64,000 bases of DNA from NCBI GenBank assembly GCA_031378345.1, contig JANNDY010000132.1, forward strand, positions 72,559-136,558, written 5' to 3'. This document shows, in pieces, positions 26,173 through 33,993 of this stretch. The first letter of the stretch is position 1, and every line of letters begins with the position of its first letter. Position numbers and translations under genes: made by a program. The notes under the pieces are model-generated. The model saw only the letters and a list, made by a program, of their open reading frames with translations. It ran no database searches and was not told where the DNA came from. The DNA is from Emticicia sp031378345 (GTDB taxonomy: Bacteria > Bacteroidota > Bacteroidia > Cytophagales > Spirosomataceae).

Positions 26173-27506
26173 TTCACCACTTTCACAATATGATTTTTTT
26201 TGCCTTTTCCGATTAATAAATATTTCCCTTGTAGCAAAGTCAAATCGCTAATTGGCATTTTTTCGTCAGAAATCTTTATTTTATTTATGCTTACAGCATT
26301 GCCTTGTATGGCACGGCGAGCTTCGCCATTTGAACTGTAAACCTCATTGTTGGTTGAACCTGAAATTAGATTCAACACATTTGAGCATGAACTCCATATA
26401 TCTTGCGAGATTTCTGTTTGTGGCACGCCATCAAAAATGCTTGTGAAGGTTTTTTCGTCTAAACTCTGAAGGGTTTCGAGTGTTCCTTTGCCAAATAATA
26501 TTTCTGAGGCTTTTACTGCCAAATCATATTCAGCTTCGCCATGCACACGTATTGTTACATCGTATGCCAATGCTTTTTGGGCGATTCGCAAATGTGGTGC
26601 TTCGGCATGCTGGCTTTCGATTACCTCTATTTCGTCTTTTGATAAAAGTGTGAAAACTCTTAGCAAACGTGGTGTATCGGTGTCAGTTTGGTTCAACCAA
26701 AATTGGTAAAAAGCATAAGGTGAAGTAAAATCTGGGTCGAGCCAAACATTGCCTGCTTCTGACTTGCCGAATTTTGTGCCATCTGATTTCGTAACTAAAG
26801 GCGTTGTGAGAGCAAAAGCATGGTAAGTTCGAATCTCTTCTTCGTCACTTTCGCCAACCATTGCTGCAATATCCATTGCGGCCTCTTTTCTACGAATGAG
26901 TTCTGTGCCTGTGGTGATGTTTCCCCATTGGTCAGAACCGCCCATTTGAAGGCGAACATTTTTGTTTTTATATAACCAATAAAAGTCGTAGCCTTGCAGC
27001 AATTGGTACGAAAATTCGGTAAACGAAATTCCTGTTGTCAAACGATTTTTTACTGAATCTTTCGACATCATGTAATTGACAGTGAGGTATTTACCTACTT
27101 CACGCAGAAATTCCAGAAAGCCAATTTCTTTGAACCAATCATAATTATTGACTATTTCAGCCGAGTTTTCGCCGCAATCAAAATCCAAAAATTTGGCTAA
27201 TTGCTTACGAATGCCGTCTTGATTTTCTCGTAAAATTTCTTCTGACAAAAACTGACGTTCAGCGGCTTTTCCCGAAGGGTCGCCTACCATTCCAGTTGCT
27301 CCACCAACTAAGGCAAAGGGTTTATGCCCTGCCAATTGGAAGTGTTTTAACAACATAATCGTAGCCAGATTGCCAATATGCAGCGATTTTGCCGTTGGGT
27401 CGAAGCCGATATAGCCCGCCGTCATTTCTTTGTTGAGTTGTTCTTCGGTGCCTGGCATGGCATCTTGCAACATTCCTCTCCAACGTAATTCTTCGATGAA
27501 ATTCAT
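26169..27506 (-). CDS. tyrS: Tyrosyl-tRNA synthetase
   Basis: The class I synthetase charges tRNA-Tyr. I start at the ATG ending at 27506 (MNFIEELRWRGM, 445 residues); the ATG 15 bp upstream lies at the edge of a repeat. HIGH-type motif LHIGN (about residue 43), the tyrosine-binding region SYQLLQGYDF, KMSKS-type motif KFGKS (about 228) and a C-terminal S4 RNA-binding domain are present. It is co-directional with the tRNA-Trp-secE-nusG unit but separated by repeats. Confidence 0.95.
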   Translation of the reverse strand: MNFIEELRWRGMLQDAMPGTEEQLNKEMTAGYIGFDPTAKSLHIGNLATIMLLKHFQLAGHKPFALVGGATGMVGDPSGKAAERQFLSEEILRENQDGIRKQLAKFLDFDCGENSAEIVNNYDWFKEIGFLEFLREVGKYLTVNYMMSKDSVKNRLTTGISFTEFSYQLLQGYDFYWLYKNKNVRLQMGGSDQWGNITTGTELIRRKEAAMDIAAMVGESDEEEIRTYHAFALTTPLVTKSDGTKFGKSEAGNVWLDPDFTSPYAFYQFWLNQTDTDTPRLLRVFTLLSKDEIEVIESQHAEAPHLRIAQKALAYDVTIRVHGEAEYDLAVKASEILFGKGTLETLQSLDEKTFTSIFDGVPQTEISQDIWSSCSNVLNLISGSTNNEVYSSNGEARRAIQGNAVSINKIKISDEKMPISDLTLLQGKYLLIGKGKKNHIVKVVN

Positions 27507-27508
27507 AA

Positions 27509-27595
27509 TAATCACCCCCAACCCCTAAAGGGGGGTAAAAAAAGTATGTTGTAATCTTTGCTCCCCTTTAGGGGCGGGGGGGTGTTGGGGATTAC
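27509..27595. repeat. GC-rich inverted repeat upstream of tyrS
   Basis: Left arm CACCCCCAACCCCTAAAGGG and right arm CCCTTTAGGGG...GGTGTTGGGG face each other across about 25 AT-rich bases. This is a REP-like intergenic element of the C4-TAAA-G4 type. Confidence 0.65.
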
Positions 27596-27599
27596 AATT

Positions 27600-27625
27600 A
27601 TGCCACGCTTTTGGGGCGTGGCATG
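27600..27625. repeat. GCCACGC/GCGTGGC hairpin
   Basis: ATGCCACGC-TTTTGGG-GCGTGGCAT is a perfect nine-base stem between the REP-like repeat and the hairpin-family repeat. It is not followed by a T run on the minus strand. Confidence 0.55.
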
Positions 27626-27645
27626 AAATATTTTTGCAAAAATAC

Positions 27646-27669
27646 AGACGATTTGGAAAATCGTCCCAC
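27646..27669. repeat. Hairpin-family repeat, copy 2
   Basis: AGACGATTT-GG-AAAATCGTC-CCAC. It matches the copies at 14968-14991 and 29684-29707, with compensating changes in the stem (C-G for T-A). Confidence 0.6.
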
Positions 27670-27677
27670 ATTTGATA

Positions 27678-28337
27678 TTATTTTTTCTTTTTATCACTTT
27701 GCTTTTTGCTCCAACGATAGTAATCGCTGAAAGTAAAAGTTGCTGATAATTGCAAGCTTCTATTTTGGAATGTAAGTGGCACTATAGATTTGTTTTCGAG
27801 TGTAAAGGTTTTGTTAGTAGTATTTGTAAAGCCATGCACATAGCGGAAATTTAAGCTAAATAAATGTGCTGCATCGAGCATATCTATGCGAACACCACCA
27901 ATCATACTAAAATCGGTATTGGCAACAGGGCCATATTTTGTGCCTGCATTGAGGGCAACGCCATATTCGGGACCAGCTATGATGTGTACGTTTCGGGCGA
28001 TTTCGTAGCCAAAAATCAAAGGTACAGACACGTATTGATAATTATTTCGTAAAATAGAATTGCCTGTTTCTGCAAAATTTGAACCTGCCTTAAAACTTCC
28101 TCCTTTTACTTGATAATAGATTTCGGGTTGAAGACTCATTTTCTTTTTTGTCCAACGATAAAATGCTCCGACATTCAAATCATTGCGAAATTTTGGCGTA
28201 ATATCTGACTTATTATTGATAATGGCAGTAATTGAATTGCCTGTACCGACTTTAAAACCATATTGCGTGGCAGGTCGCACTTGGGCAAAACTGATGATGT
28301 TTACTAAAACTAAGATTGTGGTTAGTATTTTTTTCAT
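27678..28337 (-). CDS. Outer-membrane beta-barrel protein (PorT-like family)
   Basis: The 219-residue protein has a signal peptide (VLVNIISFAQ). Alternating beta-strand sequence runs from YGFKVGTGNS to a strand-like end LQLSATFTFSDYY, as in the small outer-membrane barrels (OMP_b-brl_2 type) common in Bacteroidota. A Lys-rich tail follows the last strand. Role unknown. It lies between tyrS and queA on the same strand. Confidence 0.8.
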   Translation of the reverse strand: MKKILTTILVLVNIISFAQVRPATQYGFKVGTGNSITAIINNKSDITPKFRNDLNVGAFYRWTKKKMSLQPEIYYQVKGGSFKAGSNFAETGNSILRNNYQYVSVPLIFGYEIARNVHIIAGPEYGVALNAGTKYGPVANTDFSMIGGVRIDMLDAAHLFSLNFRYVHGFTNTTNKTFTLENKSIVPLTFQNRSLQLSATFTFSDYYRWSKKQSDKKKK

Positions 28338-28440
28338 TTGAACGTAGTTACTGGTAAACGCTTTTTTATAAGAATTTTAATGTATTTGAACGAAATGGAA
28401 TTTCGCCCCACAGAATTACAACGAATTTTAAAACACAAAA

Positions 28441-29673
28441 TTACGGAATCAATAGCGAAGAATCACCATAACTTAGAAAACGAAAATTATTATTTAAGGC
28501 GTAATCGTAAATTTTTTGCCAACTTTCGCCCACCAATGCCGCTACAAGCAAGATTAAGGTCGAATCTGGTTGATGAAAATTTGTGATAATTCCTTTACAA
28601 ATACGAAATTGATAACTCGGAAAGATGAAAATTTCGGTTTCGCCAATAATTTGATGAAGGTTTTTTTCTTTCATAAAATCAATAATCGCTTGAAGAGATT
28701 CTTGTGCTGTGAAAGTTTCTTTTCGATTGTAGGGAAATAGTTTTTCGATGAAGAAAGCTTCATCTCCAATCAATAATTTTACGCCAAACCAATATAAACT
28801 TTCGAGCGAACGCATCGAGGTTGTGCCTACGGGAATTACAAATTCAATATTTTGTAAAAGGTTGATTATAAAGGTTTTATCGAAAATAATTTGCTCGTTG
28901 TGCATTTTGTGTTCGACAATATTTTGCACTTTTATTGGCTGAAAAGTTCCTGCACCTACGTGCAGTGTTACGAAATCGTGTCTGATGTTTTTTTGAGCTA
29001 AACCTTCAAAAACTTGCTCCGTAAAATGCAAGCCTGCGGTGGGAGCTGCTACTGCTCCATCTTTTTTTGAATAAACGGTTTGGTAGGTTTCGTAGTCTTT
29101 TTGCTCGGTTTCTCTTTTTAGATAAGGCGGCAATGGAATTTGTCCGAAATAATTGACGATTTCGGCAAAAGTCAGGTCAGAATTATTCCATGAAAATTTT
29201 ACGTAATTTTTTTCGTGGTCAACTAATTCGGCGGACAACCTCACCCAAAGTGTCGGTCGCTCTGACCCCTCCGAAGCGTCGGTCGCCCCGATAGGGAGGG
29301 GAGTTAAAGTAGATGTAACTTTTTCTTTGAAACGCTTTTTATTGCCAATCATGCAAGCCCATGTGCAGGTTTGGGTGGTTTCCATTGCTTGCGAAACTAC
29401 GTTTGTTGGGGCAACTGGATTTAACAAGAAAACTTCGATAATTACGCCATTGCTTTTCTGAAAAAACAAGCGTGCAGAAATAACTTTTGTATTGTTAAAA
29501 ACCAAGAAGGATTTTTCGGGAAGATGGTTTTTTAGATTACAAAAAACTTCTTCTGAAATAGATAAATTCTTGTATATCAACAACTTAGATGAATCTCGTG
29601 GCTCTACTGGAAAACGTGCGATTCGTTCATCTGGAAGTTGATAATTGTATTTTTCTAAGTTTATTTCAAGCAT
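28441..29673 (-). CDS. queA: QueA, tRNA ribosyltransferase-isomerase, with a translated repeat
   Basis: QueA transfers a ribosyl unit from S-adenosylmethionine to preQ1-modified tRNA to make epoxyqueuosine. Family motifs are clear: DERIARFPVEPRDSSKLL near the N-terminus, GAVAAPTAGLHFT, and VTLHVGAGTFQPI. At 410 residues it is longer than the usual 340-350. Part of the excess is a stretch rich in T, P, G and S (about residues 122-146) encoded by a GC-rich repeat (29240-29306) that keeps the frame. The insertion lies in a region of low conservation, so the enzyme may still work. Confidence 0.93.
   Translation of the reverse strand: MLEINLEKYNYQLPDERIARFPVEPRDSSKLLIYKNLSISEEVFCNLKNHLPEKSFLVFNNTKVISARLFFQKSNGVIIEVFLLNPVAPTNVVSQAMETTQTCTWACMIGNKKRFKEKVTSTLTPLPIGATDASEGSERPTLWVRLSAELVDHEKNYVKFSWNNSDLTFAEIVNYFGQIPLPPYLKRETEQKDYETYQTVYSKKDGAVAAPTAGLHFTEQVFEGLAQKNIRHDFVTLHVGAGTFQPIKVQNIVEHKMHNEQIIFDKTFIINLLQNIEFVIPVGTTSMRSLESLYWFGVKLLIGDEAFFIEKLFPYNRKETFTAQESLQAIIDFMKEKNLHQIIGETEIFIFPSYQFRICKGIITNFHQPDSTLILLVAALVGESWQKIYDYALNNNFRFLSYGDSSLLIP
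29240..29306. repeat. GC-rich repeat inserted in frame within queA
   Basis: On the coding strand the segment contains GGGGCGACCGACGCTTCGG and then GAGCGACCGACACTTTGGG, two imperfect copies of a GCGACCGAC-CTT-GG unit, plus CCCTCCCTATCGGGG, which resembles the intergenic repeat at 20726-20762. Its GC content is well above the flanking queA sequence and there is no stop codon. Confidence 0.65.
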
Positions 29674-29683
29674 TTTCTCTGAT

Positions 29684-29707
29684 GGACGGATTAAAAATTC
29701 GTCGTAC
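29684..29707. repeat. Hairpin-family repeat, copy 3
   Basis: GGACGGATT-AAA-AATTCGTC-GTAC lies in the 33-bp spacer between queA and the DUF1648-like gene and touches the latter's stop codon. Confidence 0.55.
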
Positions 29708-30216
29708 TATTTTTCCTCTTCACTTGGATTTGTATAAAGGATTTTGATGGGTAAAAAGAAAATCAAAATCATCAAAATTGCTAAACCAGCAAGGAGCAGC
29801 CAATTATAATTCATATCTAATTTTTGCCCGTCATTTGCGTTTACTCGCTTGAGTGCCATCAATACAAAGATGATAAAGGTATTGACCATCGCAATAAAAG
29901 CATTGAACCAAGCTTCGAGTAAGCCATTAAGTGATTCACGGTTTTTTGCCCAAATACTTGTAGGGTTTAGCTTGTAAAAATCTACTTTTTGGATTTGGGT
30001 TTTGAGCAAATTCAACAATAGATTAAAAGCAATAATGACTCCACAGGCTGCATAGAAGAAAGTTTCTTTGCCAATAAAACCATCTGGATTACCTTTTGCG
30101 TCGTGATGAACCGCCACAGTATCAGCAAAATTGAAATAGCAGGTTACCAACGAAATAACCAATATTGGCATTGAGGCTTTTCGCCAAAAATTAAAATAAA
30201 CGTTTGAGATAGACAT
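29707..30216 (-). CDS. DUF1648-like small membrane protein
   Basis: The 169-residue protein has four hydrophobic segments. Between the first two lies AVHHDAKGNPDGFIGKETF, which resembles the H-x-n-x-G-x-P-D-g-x-x-x-K signature of DUF1648 domains found in SdpI-type immunity and signalling membrane proteins. It lies upstream of queA on the same strand. Function unknown; the domain call is by motif. Confidence 0.6.
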   Translation of the reverse strand: MSISNVYFNFWRKASMPILVISLVTCYFNFADTVAVHHDAKGNPDGFIGKETFFYAACGVIIAFNLLLNLLKTQIQKVDFYKLNPTSIWAKNRESLNGLLEAWFNAFIAMVNTFIIFVLMALKRVNANDGQKLDMNYNWLLLAGLAILMILIFFLPIKILYTNPSEEEK

Positions 30217-30217
30217 T

Positions 30218-30251
30218 GAGAGTTCTGAATTATGAGTTCTGAATTATGAGT
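30218..30251. repeat. GAGTTCTGAATTAT direct repeat
   Basis: AGAGTTCTGAATTATGAG is followed directly by a second TTCTGAATTATGAG copy, just upstream of the DUF1648-like start codon. It belongs to the same style of short-period repeats as those at 26038, 38034, 40418 and 46574. Confidence 0.6.
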
Positions 30252-30402
30252 TTATCCATAATTTCAAAGCTCATCTATTTTGACGACTATGGTATAATTT
30301 AAAACACATTTTTGAATGAAAGTGTTTTCGGGTGCAATTTAGGTTAGAGTTTTGAGAGAATTAGATTTTTATTGAAAAAACTGTTTTCGGTTTACAGAGT
30401 TG

Positions 30403-30410
30403 TATCTTTG
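30403..30410 (+). promoter_or_regulatory. -7 box (TATCTTTG) for the cobalamin adenosyltransferase gene
   Basis: TATCTTTG is identical to the box of the ABC export operon and lies 30 bp before the ATG at 30440. Confidence 0.6.
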
Positions 30411-30439
30411 AAACATTATTTTGAAATTTTATTTTTACA

Positions 30440-31000
30440 ATGAAAATATACACAAAAACTGGCGATAATGGCTCAACGTCACTTGTAGGAGGCACCAGAA
30501 TTAGTAAAGGAGATTTGAAAATCGAATCTTACGGCACAGTTGATGAGTTAAATTCATGGATTGGACTTGTGCGTGACCAAGCGATTAATGAGTCGAGAAA
30601 AGACATTTTGAAAGAAATTCAAGATAGATTATTTACTATTGGTTCTGATTTGGCTTCCGAGCCTGAGCAAGTTCGCAGAAAGAAAATTCCTGATTTGTTA
30701 GACGAAGATATTTTGCTTTTGGAGAGTGAAATGGATAAAATGGATGCTGAAATTCCGCCCTTACGAGCGTTTGTACTTCCAGGCGGACATCAATCGGTTT
30801 CTTATACGCATATTGCCCGCACAGTGTGCCGACGAGCCGAGCGTTTGAGCATTAGACTTTCGGCTGAAGAAGAAGTTAATCAACTGATTATCAAGTATTT
30901 AAACCGACTTTCAGATTACCTTTTTGTGCTTTCTCGCAAAATGACACAAGAATTAGGCAGTGAAGAAGTAGCTTGGAAACCAAGGATAAATAAGGCATAA
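30440..31000 (+). CDS. PduO-type ATP:cob(I)alamin adenosyltransferase
   Basis: The 186-residue enzyme transfers the adenosyl group of ATP to reduced cobalamin, giving coenzyme B12. Motifs: MKIYTKTGDNGSTSL at the N-terminus (ATP binding), SYGTVDELNSWIG, and the C-terminal CRRAERLS with the conserved Arg residues. Length is normal. No other B12 gene or cobalamin riboswitch is visible nearby, so it probably serves salvage. Confidence 0.93.
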   Translation: MKIYTKTGDNGSTSLVGGTRISKGDLKIESYGTVDELNSWIGLVRDQAINESRKDILKEIQDRLFTIGSDLASEPEQVRRKKIPDLLDEDILLLESEMDKMDAEIPPLRAFVLPGGHQSVSYTHIARTVCRRAERLSIRLSAEEEVNQLIIKYLNRLSDYLFVLSRKMTQELGSEEVAWKPRINKA

Positions 31001-31002
31001 AA

Positions 31003-31046
31003 AAAAGATGCAAGCCCCTTTTCAGAAAACTTGCACCTTGTATAGA
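31003..31046 (-). terminator. Terminator for the minus-strand gene at 31095
   Basis: Read on the minus strand, GGTGCAAG / CTTGCATC form a stem with a 15-base loop, followed by eight T. It lies between convergent genes. Confidence 0.65.
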
Positions 31047-31094
31047 AACGCTCAGTAGCAGAGGAATCTAAGTCCTCCACTACTTTGCCAAAAA

Positions 31095-31607
31095 TTACTC
31101 TTTTACTAATGCCTCGTGCTGATTGAGGCATTTTACGTTGGTATTCGAAAAATCTAAGATTTTGCCTGTGGGCTTATCCAACTTCCAGACTTTTACGATT
31201 TTTGTTAAATATTTCTGTGATTCAATTGCAGCCAATGCAAACAATGTTGGGTCATGCACACCCTTAAAACTACAACCTTTTACCGACACACAATGGTAAA
31301 ATTCATTGAACTTCGGAATCTCAATTATATCAATCACTTTCAATTGAAAATCGTCATTATTTTTGAGTGAATTTTCAAATTTTGATAAAAAAATAAAATG
31401 TTTTTCTTCTTTTTTCATTACAGCGATTCCATAATGTAAATTTATCATGGTGCTATTTATCTTTGAAATATCGGCTAATTCTCGGTAATCTTTGTAACGC
31501 ACGCCCAAATACTGATTTCTTAAATTTGTACTATTCTGTGATTGTGCAGAAATATTCTGTGCAAAAAAAAGCAATAGAATGATTAAAAAAATATAGTTTT
31601 TGCTCAT
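31095..31607 (-). CDS. Secreted hypothetical protein
   Basis: The 170-residue protein has a clear signal peptide (IILLLFFAQNISAQ). The mature part is mixed alpha/beta with two Cys close together (HCVSVKGCSF, about residues 112-121) and one near the C-terminus. No family recognised. Probably periplasmic; monocistronic. Confidence 0.65.
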   Translation of the reverse strand: MSKNYIFLIILLLFFAQNISAQSQNSTNLRNQYLGVRYKDYRELADISKINSTMINLHYGIAVMKKEEKHFIFLSKFENSLKNNDDFQLKVIDIIEIPKFNEFYHCVSVKGCSFKGVHDPTLFALAAIESQKYLTKIVKVWKLDKPTGKILDFSNTNVKCLNQHEALVKE

Positions 31608-31662
31608 TTTTGCTAAATTTTCAATGTTTTTAAGGCAATTATGTAATGTCGTGAAAAAACGC

Positions 31663-31670
31663 TAAATTTG
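31663..31670 (+). promoter_or_regulatory. -7 box (TAAATTTG) for purH
   Basis: TAAATTTG fits TAnnTTTG and lies 89 bp before the purH ATG. Confidence 0.5.
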
Positions 31671-31758
31671 CACTTTCAAAGTTTTTAGGCTTCCAAGAAA
31701 AAACTTGGCATGGCACAAAACCAGTTCTGTTTAAAATAATGCAAAAATCATTCCAAAA

Positions 31759-33279
31759 ATGACTAAGAAAATTCAGTCGGCACTTATTTCGGTTTATTAC
31801 AAAGACGGTTTAGATAAAATCGTACAGCTGCTTCACGAACATAATGTTCAAATTTTTTCGACAGGTGGCACTCAAAAATTCGTCGAAGATTTGGGGATTC
31901 CAGTTACAGCCGTTGAAGATTTGACGAGCTATCCTTCGATTTTTGGTGGACGTGTAAAAACCCTTCATCCAAAAATTTTCGGTGGAATTCTTTACCGCCG
32001 AGACAATGAAGGCGATGTACAAACTGCTGCTCAATTTGAAATTCCGTCAATTGACTTGGTGATTGTAGATTTGTATCCTTTTGTAGAAACCGTTGCGTCG
32101 GGAGCAAGCGATGATGATATTATTGAAAAAATTGACATCGGTGGCATTTCGTTGATTCGTGGAGCTGCCAAAAACTTCAATGATGTTTTGATAGTTTCCT
32201 CACGAGAGCAATACGACGATGTTTTTGATATTTTGAAAGAAAAAGACTGTTCGACCGACCTTTCTGACCGTCGTCGCTACGCGAAAGAAGGTTTCAAGAT
32301 GAGTTCGAGCTACGATACCGCTATTCATAATTATTTTGCTGAAGATGTTTATACTGCTACGCAAAGTTTTGATTTATTGCCGAAAAAAGTTTTACGTTAC
32401 GGCGAAAATCCGCACCAAGCTGCTACTTTCTACGGTGATTTGGATGCGATGTTTGAGCAAATTCACGGGAAAGAATTATCGTACAACAACCTTATGGATG
32501 TAGAATCATGCGTGCGTTTGATAGATGAATTTACCGAAACTTCATTCGTAATCGTAAAGCATAACAACGCTTGTGGCGTAGCAACTGCCCCAACAGCACA
32601 TGAAGCTTATGTAAACGCTTTGTCTTGCGACCCTGTTTCGGCTTTTGGTGGTGTAATCATTACAAATGCTAACGTGGATTTGGTAACTGCCGAAGAATTG
32701 CACAAACTTTTCTTTGAAATCCTCATCGCTCCAAGTTTCGATGAAGATGCTTTGGTGATTTTGAAAAAGAAAAAAGACCGTCGTTTATTGATTAGAAAAG
32801 AAGTTGAAGTAAGCAAAAAGCAATTCAAAACCCTTTTAAATGGTGTTTTGGAACAAGACAAAGATAATTCGATAGAGACTGCTGAAAACTTTACGGTAGC
32901 AACTGAAAAAGCACCAAGTGAAAGCGATATTAAGGCTTTAGAATTTGCCTTGAAGATTTGCAAACATTTGAAATCTAATAATGTAGTTTTGGCAAAAGAT
33001 GGTCAAATGTTGGCTTGTGGCGTTGGTCAAACTTCACGTGTAGATGCGTTGAAACAAGCTATCGATAAAGCAAAAACATTTGGTTTCGACCTCAATGGAG
33101 CAGCAATGGCTTCGGAAGCTTTCTTCCCATTTGCCGATTGTGTAGAAATTGCTCACCAAGCGGGCATCACAACGGTTGTGCAGCCTGGTGGCTCAATTCG
33201 TGACAAAGAATCAATTGATTATTGCAACGCCAATGGTCTTTCGATGGTGATGACTGGCGTTAGGCATTTTTTGCATTGA
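31759..33279 (+). CDS. purH: Bifunctional AICAR formyltransferase / IMP cyclohydrolase
   Basis: The 506-residue enzyme performs the last two steps of IMP synthesis. The N-terminal MGS-like cyclohydrolase domain (about residues 1-190) starts ALISVYYKDGLDKIV and includes STGGTQKF and GGRVKTLHPKIFGG. The C-terminal transformylase domain has LRYGENPHQAA and the catalytic KHNNACGVA. Length is typical. Single gene with its own promoter. Confidence 0.97.
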   Translation: MTKKIQSALISVYYKDGLDKIVQLLHEHNVQIFSTGGTQKFVEDLGIPVTAVEDLTSYPSIFGGRVKTLHPKIFGGILYRRDNEGDVQTAAQFEIPSIDLVIVDLYPFVETVASGASDDDIIEKIDIGGISLIRGAAKNFNDVLIVSSREQYDDVFDILKEKDCSTDLSDRRRYAKEGFKMSSSYDTAIHNYFAEDVYTATQSFDLLPKKVLRYGENPHQAATFYGDLDAMFEQIHGKELSYNNLMDVESCVRLIDEFTETSFVIVKHNNACGVATAPTAHEAYVNALSCDPVSAFGGVIITNANVDLVTAEELHKLFFEILIAPSFDEDALVILKKKKDRRLLIRKEVEVSKKQFKTLLNGVLEQDKDNSIETAENFTVATEKAPSESDIKALEFALKICKHLKSNNVVLAKDGQMLACGVGQTSRVDALKQAIDKAKTFGFDLNGAAMASEAFFPFADCVEIAHQAGITTVVQPGGSIRDKESIDYCNANGLSMVMTGVRHFLH

Positions 33280-33298
33280 GAGATGTTTTTGATAAAAG

Positions 33299-33334
33299 GA
33301 AAGCAAACTGTTCTGGTGAATGGTTCGCTTTTTT
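33299..33334 (+). terminator. Probable terminator after purH
   Basis: AAGC-AAAC / GGTT-C-GCTT arms form a bulged stem followed by six T, 20 bp after the purH stop. Confidence 0.45.
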
Positions 33335-33343
33335 GTGGAAAAT

Positions 33344-33913
33344 TTACAACCTAAAACGTGCTTGCAGACCTATATTATTTCCAATAATTGGATAATCTGG
33401 GTAGATAAATGAACCAAATTTTACTCCAATCAATATTTGCTTTGTGATTTTTGCATAAAGTTCGGCACTTAATGGAAAACCTAAATCAGTGTTTGATGTA
33501 AAAATACTTGAATATGATGTTGGTGTTATAAGATGGCGTTCAGTTCCCATATTAATTATACCCAAACCCGCACCCATCTGAAAAGTCAAAAGCTTAGATT
33601 GATAAATTTTATATTTTGCTAAAAAATTAGTCTGAAATTCATTTCCTCGTGAAACACGAAGCCCCGATGAAACTATTTTACTTGGTGATTCTGGGTCTTC
33701 AAATCCATATCTTGTCATTACTACTCCTGCCGAAAAAGACCAACGATTTTTATAGTGATATTCGAATTCACCATTGAAAAACTTGCCTCCATCAATAGGT
33801 TTTCTACTTGGTGTCGAATAGAACCCGCTACCTAAAACGATATCGAAAGCCTTATCTTGAGCAAAAGTATAAGTTGAATAAATAGATAAGATTAAGAGTA
33901 AATACTTTTTCAT
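33344..33913 (-). CDS. Small outer-membrane beta-barrel protein
   Basis: The 189-residue protein has a signal peptide (ILSIYSTYTFAQ), alternating hydrophobic strands, and a C-terminal strand ending in an aromatic/basic pattern (NIGLQARFRL), as in outer-membrane barrels. No closer family recognised. It is convergent with purH and downstream of the TPR membrane protein. Confidence 0.7.
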   Translation of the reverse strand: MKKYLLLILSIYSTYTFAQDKAFDIVLGSGFYSTPSRKPIDGGKFFNGEFEYHYKNRWSFSAGVVMTRYGFEDPESPSKIVSSGLRVSRGNEFQTNFLAKYKIYQSKLLTFQMGAGLGIINMGTERHLITPTSYSSIFTSNTDLGFPLSAELYAKITKQILIGVKFGSFIYPDYPIIGNNIGLQARFRL

Positions 33914-33993
33914 GACTTAAAAAAAAATTGTGGAATAAAAAGATAGTTACGCACAAAAGTATAAATTTATCCAACAATTTTCAAATAAAGATT

